This document shows, in pieces, positions 57,006 through 64,000 of a stretch of 64,000 nt of DNA. The notes under the pieces were generated by a model. That model saw nothing but the letters and a program-made list of their open reading frames with translations. It did no database searches and was not told where the DNA came from. The position numbers and the translations under genes were made by a program. The DNA comes from Alopecurus myosuroides (lineage: Eukaryota > Streptophyta > Magnoliopsida > Poales > Poaceae). How positions within the stretch are numbered: the first letter of the stretch is position 1; each line of letters begins with the position of its first letter. The stretch lies in assembly GCA_028641055.1 (NCBI GenBank), contig CM054060.1, forward strand, positions 299,587,835 through 299,651,834. The letters are read 5' to 3'.

Positions 57006-58734
57006 TGTAACACCCCAATTTTGCTAACAAAGTGTTGTGGTGTTGAGTTCATATCATACATGCATGAAAACAAAAGTTTAACTCGTGTTTGAAATAATTA
57101 AATCTGCGAATTTAAATGGTTTCAGAAAATCCCTCAGATAGTACTTAAAAGGGGTTCCAAAATTTTGTACTAAAAAGTATTTCAATCTCATCAAAGCAAA
57201 ACATGGTTTTGTTGGAAATTTCATGAGCTTTCCAAATCCTATTTTTGCAAAATTTTCTGTTTGCGAAAAGGCCCTCAAATCAGTGGTTTTTGTTCTGTTT
57301 TTAAATAGAAAAGGGCTAATCTGCAATTTCTCCAAAACTTCAGGGGGTTTTCCGAAGATCGTCTTTTTGTCTTCTTCAACCTCATGACAGTAGGCGAGAT
57401 GGTCGCCGACGGCGCCCTCGCCACGCGCCTGCTTGTCCACTCGTTGCGTGGATAGGTTCTAGAGGAAGCTCACGACCTCCTCCCTCTCCCTATCCGCTCC
57501 ATTCTCTCCCTCACCCTCTCGTTTCGTTTTTCCGGCCGAAACCCTAGCTCCGGCGAGATCCCACGTCGCCGGCGAACCGCAGCTTCCCCCGAGGAATTGA
57601 ACCCTCCAGGAGCTCCACCGCAACCCCCTCTTCCTCCTCGTGCAACCACGCTTGCTGGGAGCAAGCCAGTCGCCGGAATCGACCCGTCCCCTCCAACTCC
57701 GGCCGCCGGCCTCCTCTGCATGTCGCCGTTGATTTAGGCCACCTCGAGCCTCGCCGCCCGTTTCATCACCTCCACGGTGAGCTTCTCCACACTCCAGTAG
57801 CCTCGCCTAGCCCCCTCTCCCTCTCTAGCTCTCTGTGCATGTGCGCCGCCGGCCACCGCCGCCTCCATGGTCGCCGGCAAGGCTCCGGTGACCATACGGT
57901 CCGTCCGCCGCCACCAAATTGCTCCTCGTGAGCTCTTCTTTCCCGTGGTATAATTTGATTTCTACATTACGCGCGAAATCGTCGGAATTGCGAGCCATCT
58001 GTGAGGATCAAGGCCTGGTGACGTCAGCCTCACGTCACGCTGACGTCATAGTCAGTTTTTCTCTGTTATAGAAAAGAAATTAATATGACACGTGGACCCC
58101 ACCATTTTAATTACAGAAAATGGATTAAATTTAGATAATTAATAACTTTTGTTTTATAATTCAGAAAAATATAAATAAGGTACCAAAATGTTGAGGAAAT
58201 TATTCTCTACCCAACTATATCATTTTCACTCATGTTTGAGAAAGTTGGAAAATGAGTATTATTTAATATTGTTTAATCATTTAAAATGGAGAAAATAAGT
58301 TTTTATTCACTAAAATTGGAAAATTAAAAGTTATATACCAAAATGCTCAAAATGACAAATGCAATCTAGTTATGATGTTTTCAAACTCATTTGAGCAACT
58401 AAAATTGCACTCACTTTCATAATCGTCCGAAACCCCCTCTGGGGTCTATTTCGGGCAAATTTCAGTAAAACTTCTTAACTGACATACGAACCCTAGCAAC
58501 CCATCGAACATGTTTAGGACTTTATTTCAGTGCATTAATCTGCTCATGCATACATATTGCGCATTGCATCGATGCCATGTGTTGATTGTTGTTCCTCTTT
58601 TCGGTGTTTGTTCCCCCTCGGTAGAACGTGACTCCGAAGTGAAGGCCAACAACTCCATGACGAATACTTGATCCTAACCGACAAGTCAAGCACTTATTCC
58701 AGAAGATCTTTATCTGGTTTTCTTATAACCAAGG
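57006..58734 (+). repeat. 3' LTR of the LARD, first part
   Basis: It matches 49653-51381 with very few substitutions and no gap; by eye these include three in the first ~420 bp. It is broken by the nested element at 58735. Confidence 0.93.
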
Positions 58735-59617
58735 TGATAGGGGGTTGCCCGATCTTCTCGATGAACACTCACGATAACTTGATGGATAACTTGTGTCTTG
58801 CTGAAACCTCTCCGGCTGATCCCTGATGCCAATGCAACAGCTCTCAATCCCTTTGGATATTCTCAACTCCACACACTTGCACAACGTAATCAAAGACTAC
58901 GAGTGGTCCTGTATCTACTGATTCCCAATGGAACAACAGATAACACGCAGAATTTGCAAGGGGTAACTCCACCAAACTGGTGGGGATAAATTCAGATGAA
59001 CATAGTTCAATTCTGGAATCTAGGGTTTATGTTTAACTTGGTCTAACCTCTAATTTCGTGGGAAGAGGTATTTATGAGGGGGTGGCGGCTAAGAGAGGGG
59101 GGGTGCGCCCCCTAACCTAATCCTACACGGTTTGGTGCACCCAAACCAATACAAACCGACCCCAAGGAGGGGGTGCGGCCAACCAGCCACACAGGGCTTT
59201 ATTAGACTCGGGTGGGACTCTCTCCCAACCAAAGACAGCCTCTTATGTTTGGAGGGAACCATCCTTGAGCGCAGGGGCTTGTCTCCTAACCATAGACAAC
59301 CTCTTATGTTTGGAGAGAACACAAAGCAATTATTCTGCCTCCTCCTTCTCCCTTGGACTTGCATGATCATCTTCTTCCATGAGTTCTCCAATGCTTTGCT
59401 CCATGATTCCATGCTCCTTGCCTCCAATAATGTTTGTGTTATAAATAAACCTATCATACATAAATACAGGGATTTAGGTAGTATAACATTCTTATAAGCA
59501 CAAACAACACAATCCATTAAGAAGGAATTCACCTTATAGTAATCATAAATTAACTTCAATATTTCCTTCCAACTCAAGCATGAACAATCATCATGTACCC
59601 CTATAATATCCATATCA
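58735..59617 (-). repeat. 3' LTR of the nested gag-only element
   Basis: On the minus strand it starts TGATATGGATATTATAGGGG and ends GGGCAACCCCCTATCA. ATAAATA lies near 59068 on the minus strand as a likely TATA box. Confidence 0.93.
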
Positions 59618-61197
59618 TCCTCCCTTTCTTCATGACAAGACGTCCTCGGCTTGTGGTAACCTGAACAAGGAAGAAACAAAAAGGACACCGTGTATGCACA
59701 ATACATATATCTATAATAGGGTGCATTAGTGTTGTGGACATGATATATATTTTCATATGACATGATGCAACGAAATTTGCATGTATGTATCACGAAATTG
59801 TCACAAGAAAATAAATAGCATCTCATCTCATAGCAATCACAATTGCAAATATAAGTGAAGCTCAGGAAATTATGATCATAAGGAGAAACATCGTATAAAT
59901 TCTTATTGTTTATGAACAAACCAAGTGTTCTCACAGAAGATCTATAATCAAAATTGGTTATAGCATTGTATTCAATTGTCTTATCATGCATAGTATAACC
60001 ATCATAGTAATTGCAACTCATTTTGCAAATATAAGTGAAGTATAAATCATCAGCATATGTACTTATCAAATGTTGCTGAAAATCAAACATATGTGTAGAA
60101 TCATGCTTAGTTGTAGCAAATTGTAAACAATTCAACCAAGGTAACACAATATTTAAATCAGCAATTGTATCACAAGTAAGACATATGTGATCCACCATAA
60201 AAATTTCATTCATGTTATAGTCACCAACCAAATTAAAAGTGAAACAAGTAGCATAAGTGCTAGAATTTATATATGAAATTTCAGCAATCCTACTCATAGC
60301 ACATTGCACATTAATTGGTTCATGTAACATAATGGAATACACAATATTCATAGGTGGTATTTTAGCAAGCACTTCTTTATGTGAAATCAAAACCACATGC
60401 TCAAAATTTGAAATATACAAACTATCACATGGTGGTGAACTATATGTGGTTATCAACTCATAAGAATTAACTAACACATTAGTAGACTCACAAAAAGTTG
60501 TACTTGTTAGTGGCAGCTCCAAATCAGCACCAATAGCAATAACATCCTCCTCAGATATAATAGGCATTGATTCATCTCTCTCAAGTGGTGATGCAGGTTG
60601 TACTAGTGATGGTTCCCTTTCTTCAAGAGTAACCTGCATATCACAAGACATAGTACTAGGCACAATGGCATGCTCCTCCAATGGATGTGGTGGTGGTGCA
60701 GGTTGTACTATAGGCTCCCTTTCTTCAAAAGCAACCTGCACATTACATGAAACAACACTAGGAGTAGACATGATTATGTTAGTAGAAACAACCTCACATG
60801 TTTTCTCAACTTCAGCCTTCTTCTTTTCTACTCTCCTTGCTAGTTGCAATAATTCATCCAAAGTACTATATTCAACACGCCCCACTTGGAGTCTAATTGA
60901 AAATAGTAGCCCGGAATAAAATCTTTGCATTGTAGTTTGTTCATCCTCTAGAACCCGAGATAATTGTAGCAATGAAATCATCTCTAGGTAGTATGCATCC
61001 ACTGATTTTTCTCCTTGTCTTAATTGCTTCAATTTTGTATAGTGCTGCTCATCAACTAAAACACCCTTAGCTAGTAAGCGTTGATGCATGTTATGAATCA
61101 TTATGGACAAAGAGGAGACTTGTGCTTGCATATCTTGAATCACTTCTTTAGTTCCCTTAGTAACCTGCACATCCTCAACAACACTAGAAACACCCAT
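59089..61197 (-). CDS. 702-codon ORF with gag-like N-terminal part, running into the 3' LTR
   Basis: Residues ~1-50 are coiled-coil-like (DMQAQVSSLSIMIHNMHQRL). Residues ~55-140 resemble the C-terminal half of plant Gypsy gag: LRQGEKSVDAYYLEM, LEDEQTTMQRFYSGL and YSTLDELLQLARRVEKKKAE. Residues ~160-230 carry two related Pro/Glu segments (EEREPIVQPAPPPHPLEE and EEREPSLVQPASPLERDE). The remaining ~290 residues before the LTR are rich in Cys, Tyr, His and Asn (TYICNCDCYEMRCY) and match no family I know. The last ~176 codons lie in the LTR. No zinc knuckle, protease or RT is seen. A 2.1 kb open frame in AT-rich DNA is unlikely by chance. Product role is unknown; RNA packaging is a reasonable guess from the gag-like part. 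Confidence 0.72.
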   Translation of the reverse strand: MGVSSVVEDVQVTKGTKEVIQDMQAQVSSLSIMIHNMHQRLLAKGVLVDEQHYTKLKQLRQGEKSVDAYYLEMISLLQLSRVLEDEQTTMQRFYSGLLFSIRLQVGRVEYSTLDELLQLARRVEKKKAEVEKTCEVVSTNIIMSTPSVVSCNVQVAFEEREPIVQPAPPPHPLEEHAIVPSTMSCDMQVTLEEREPSLVQPASPLERDESMPIISEEDVIAIGADLELPLTSTTFCESTNVLVNSYELITTYSSPPCDSLYISNFEHVVLISHKEVLAKIPPMNIVYSIMLHEPINVQCAMSRIAEISYINSSTYATCFTFNLVGDYNMNEIFMVDHICLTCDTIADLNIVLPWLNCLQFATTKHDSTHMFDFQQHLISTYADDLYFTYICKMSCNYYDGYTMHDKTIEYNAITNFDYRSSVRTLGLFINNKNLYDVSPYDHNFLSFTYICNCDCYEMRCYLFSCDNFVIHTCKFRCIMSYENIYHVHNTNAPYYRYMYCAYTVSFLFLPCSGYHKPRTSCHEEREDDMDIIGVHDDCSCLSWKEILKLIYDYYKVNSFLMDCVVCAYKNVILPKSLYLCMIGLFITQTLLEARSMESWSKALENSWKKMIMQVQGRRRRQNNCFVFSPNIRGCLWLGDKPLRSRMVPSKHKRLSLVGRESHPSLIKPCVAGWPHPLLGVGLYWFGCTKPCRIRLGGAPPLS
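59618..59631 (-). other. polypurine tract of the nested gag-only element
   Basis: The minus strand reads AAGAAAGGGAGGA directly before the LTR start TGATATGG; the tract lies inside the 702-codon frame. Confidence 0.82.
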
Positions 61198-62580
61198 TAT
61201 GTTAGGGAAAACAAAATCAATGGGTTGTGGTGTTCTCTCACAACTCTCTCAAAACAGCAAAGAAAACATGTATCTTACCGCTCCAAAGAGAAAAGAAAAC
61301 ACTCACCACAAGTAGTATGAACACGTGTACTGATGTGAAGATGAGAATACCCGGAAGTTTAGCTATCACAAGACAAACAAGGGATATGGTGGGGCTTGGT
61401 ATGGATACCTAACAACACCAATAACAAGTCCTATTTGCTGTTTGTGATGACTGAAAAATAGCACCTAGGAAACACACACCAAAGTGGAGACAAATGTGGC
61501 AATGCAATTATATGGATTGAAATATTGCAATGCTCTGGAAAGACAATAGCTATGCTCCAATTTATCACAGGCACAAGATTGCTCAATGGAAAAGTGTCAA
61601 TATAGTAGTGTGAAACAGCTCCAAGAACAATATAGCAATAGATCAATAGGCCTTTTACTCTTTTCACAATTCTGTTTTTCTCTTTTTCTCTTTTCTGTTT
61701 TTCTATTTTTTTTTTTTGATACTTTTATAACTGGCCAAAAAGAACTAGAAGCAAAAATAAGCACACAATTATCAATGTGACACAAATGATATGAATTGAG
61801 CAGCCTGGAGGGAGCAAAAAGGTAGCTATTCTTTGTAGGAAAGGTACCTATCTGTTGCTTTGGAATGGCTGTAGCTAAGGTTCACAATGATAAGAAAAGA
61901 ATCCCTAAAGAAATTGGAAAAGAAACTAAAACTAAAAAGAAAACGAGAGGGAGTAGGACTCACGGCAGGAAACAGGGCCGTTTTGTGCCCACGGCAGCCT
62001 GCCGCGGCAGCAAAACGCTGCGAAACTGTGCCGCGGCAGCAGTCCACGCGCGCGCGCAAGGGCAGAGCCCGGCTGTGGTTTCGCGCGAAGGCAGGGGGCG
62101 CGCGGCAGGGTTTGCGCCCACGGCAGCAAAACGCGCCGATCCCGTACCGCGGCAGCGCGCGGGGATCTCGCGTGGTAAGCGTGAGACGGGGCTAGCGGCT
62201 GGTTTTGTAAGCGCGCTGCGGACCGAAATCGAGTGCGGGTAGGATTCCGGCGGCGGCAGGGAATTGGTACTTTTTCTGCCGCGGTACAAAACCAAAACCG
62301 ACTCGAATTGGATGTAGGGGTGGATCGGATCGGGGTTTTTGGATGGGAATTGGTGGACACCCGTGGAAGAACTTGAAGATCACCTAGAACCCTAAACCTA
62401 GACCGAAACAAAAAGGGAAAGAAACGCCAAAAATCAACACAAACAGCAACTAGTGGATGAAATTGGTGATGATCTATGGCTAGGAAACAACTACTCCTGT
62501 TTTTTGTGGCTTTTTCGTGGATAGGGAAGAAAACAAAACGAATCTAAGGGGATAAAAATTGCTCACCGAGTCAACTTGGA
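61198..62580 (-). other. leader of the nested gag-only element
   Basis: About 1.4 kb of leader between primer site and ORF. 61960-62290 is a GC-rich island with two copies of a CCCACGGCAGC...CAAAACGC block (near 61990 and 62118) and several CCGCGGCAGC words. A T-run lies near 61705-61718. No gene is seen. Confidence 0.6.
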
Positions 62581-62592
62581 AATCTGATACCA
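62581..62592 (-). other. primer binding site of the nested gag-only element
   Basis: The minus strand reads TGGTATCAGATT two bases after the 5' LTR, matching initiator tRNA-Met for ten bases. Confidence 0.87.
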
Positions 62593-62594
62593 TA

Positions 62595-63478
62595 TGATAG
62601 GGGGTTGCCCGATCTTCTCGATGAACACTCACGATAACTTGATGGATAACTTGTGTCTTGCTGAAACCTCTCCGGCTGATCCCTGATGCCAATGCAACAG
62701 CTCTCAATCCCTTTGGATATTCTCAACTCCACACACTTGCACAACGTAATCAAAGACTACGAGTGGTCCTGTATCTACTGATTCCCAATGGAACAACAGA
62801 TAACACGCAGAATTTGCAAGGGGTAACTCCACCAAACTGGTGGGGATAAATTCAGATGAACATAGTTCAATTCTGGAATCTAGGGTTTATGTTTAACTTG
62901 GTCTAACCTCTAATTTCGTGGGAAGAGGTATTTATGAGGGGGTGGCGGCTAAGAGAGGGGGGGGTGCGCCCCCTAACCTAATCCTACACGGTTTGGTGCA
63001 CCCAAACCAATACAAACCGACCCCAAGGAGGGGGTGCGGCCAACCAGCCACACAGGGCTTTATTAGACTCGGGTGGGACTCTCTCCCAACCAAAGACAGC
63101 CTCTTATGTTTGGAGGGAACCATCCTTGAGCGCAGGGGCTTGTCTCCTAACCATAGACAACCTCTTATGTTTGGAGAGAACACAAAGCAATTATTCTGCC
63201 TCCTCCTTCTCCCTTGGACTTGCATGATCATCTTCTTCCATGAGTTCTCCAATGCTTTGCTCCATGATTCCATGCTCCTTGCCTCCAATAATGTTTGTGT
63301 TATAAATAAACCTATCATACATAAATACAGGGATTTAGGTAGTATAACATTCTTATAAGCACAAACAACACAATCCATTAAGAAGGAATTCACCTTATAG
63401 TAATCATAAATTAACTTCAATATTTCCTTCCAACTCAAGCATGAACAATCATCATGTACCCCTATAATATCCATATCA
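62595..63478 (-). repeat. 5' LTR of the nested gag-only element
   Basis: This 884 bp copy is identical by eye to 58735-59617 except for one extra G. The open frame at 62932-63486 is the copy of the 702-codon ORF's LTR-encoded tail and is not a separate gene. Confidence 0.93.
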
Positions 63479-64000
63479 CAAGGCAAGCATAACCTCTTAT
63501 CTGCTCATATATGCTTTCGAACAACATTTGATCTCGTACTTTGCATTCGATTCCAAACTATTTGATGCTACTAGATATAGTTCACCTATATACTGCATTG
63601 CCTCAATATCCTGATCCACTGCTCCTAGCCGCCATAGATTTGCTTGTGCGCATCGCCAGAGCCTCATATCTGCTTCGCTTAGCTTTACATGTTTGTTACC
63701 TCTGCTCCATCCGGTTGATGAATCAGAGCTACGATAACCTAGTATGATATGATGACGTGGTGAAATGAGCACTGTGTGGTTAACTTGACTAAGGCGAGGA
63801 CGGGAGGCCACTTGGGAAGTGGTTCTTGGTCCTGTACTTGCCAACCCTAGGAGTAAGGTCTCGCCGTGGAAACCAAGACTGAGCGTGCAACCACACGCGA
63901 GGCCTAACAGACCGCACTCGACTAACTAACTTGTTTGGTTCTATCCGTGAGTCACGTAGTTTGGGATTTCCATCTGCGTGTGAGTCAAAAACCTTTTGGA
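63479..64000 (+). repeat. 3' LTR of the LARD, second part (continues beyond window)
   Basis: After the duplicated CAAGG the sequence resumes the LARD LTR at the point equivalent to 51382 and follows it to the window end with very few differences, for example CCGCACTCG for CCGCGCTCG. Confidence 0.93.

Larger units (their letters stand above)
58735..63478 (-). mobile_element. very young gag-only LTR retrotransposon nested in the LARD 3' LTR
   Basis: Two ~883 bp LTRs, a perfect target duplication CAAGG (58730-58734 and 63479-63483), an iMet-type primer site and a polypurine tract define a complete 4744 bp element on the minus strand. The LTRs appear identical except for one extra G in a G-run (7 versus 8, near 59097 and 62960). 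It has a single long ORF with a gag-like part but no protease, RT or integrase, so it is non-autonomous. I do not assign a family name. Confidence 0.93.
49653..64000 (+). mobile_element. large retrotransposon derivative (LARD), young, right end outside window
   Basis: A 3569 bp 5' LTR, iMet-type primer site, 3.8 kb non-coding interior, polypurine tract and a 3' LTR (from 57006) are present. The 3' LTR is interrupted by another element at 58735-63478 and runs out of the window. The two LTR copies align without a gap up to the interruption (offset 7353) and differ at only a handful of sites by eye. The interior is a decayed chromovirus pol, so the element must have moved with proteins supplied in trans. 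Confidence 0.92.

Overview
The window is a plant nuclear genome segment, almost certainly from a Triticeae grass (wheat, barley, rye or Aegilops type). The evidence is a dense nest of LTR retrotransposons of kinds abundant in that tribe: an Angela/BARE/WIS-type Copia element, Sabrina/WHAM-like (Athila-type) Gypsy pieces, a Tat-lineage Gypsy element, a Reina-type chromovirus and very long Tekay-like LTRs. Smaller DNA transposons (PIF/Harbinger, Mutator-like, Stowaway) are also present. I see no intact host gene, rRNA or CRISPR array, only a few gene fragments.

Layout. 1-2882 is the 3' part of a Reina-type chromovirus with an open pol-chromodomain frame; its 3' LTR sits in a GC-rich coding fragment (2883-3379, minus). 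3380-12402 is a DNA-transposon and low-complexity zone: a T-rich minisatellite (4210-5774 and 7591-7820) split by a 1.8 kb Harbinger element (5778-7587, TSD TTA), a Stowaway MITE (7823-7942), a Mutator-like element with ~168 bp inverted repeats (8174-9383), then largely unassigned DNA and LTR-like sequence. 12403-17495 holds minus-strand Gypsy LTR pieces and an Athila-like element with an ORF1/env-region protein (16475-17419).

17496-46154 is one old minus-strand Angela-type Copia element expanded to 28.7 kb by three insertions, each with perfect 5 bp target duplications: solo LTR 19190-23105 (CACAT), a complete 12.1 kb Tat-lineage Gypsy element 23312-35417 (GTGAA), and solo LTR 36476-41430 (TCTTT). 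The Tat element encodes decayed gag-protease-RT-RNase H-integrase on the minus strand. Between pol and its 3' LTR it carries a separate plus-strand gene with a TATA box, six exons and five introns whose splice phases still agree (24455-27363). This antisense gene is the most interesting object in the window.

46155-49652 contains LTR ends, a 509 bp GC-rich gene fragment, and a plus-strand Athila-like element reduced to an LTR and a protease-region ORF. 49653-64000 is a young, non-coding large retrotransposon derivative (3.57 kb LTRs, iMet-type primer site, 3.8 kb interior). Its interior is a heavily decayed chromovirus pol although its LTRs are nearly identical. Its 3' LTR is interrupted by an even younger 4.7 kb element (58735-63478, TSD CAAGG) whose LTRs differ only by one G in a G-run and which has a single 702-codon ORF with a gag-like start and an unassigned Cys/Tyr-rich remainder.

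Family names are from recall of sequence character, not from a search. Identity and difference counts are by eye.
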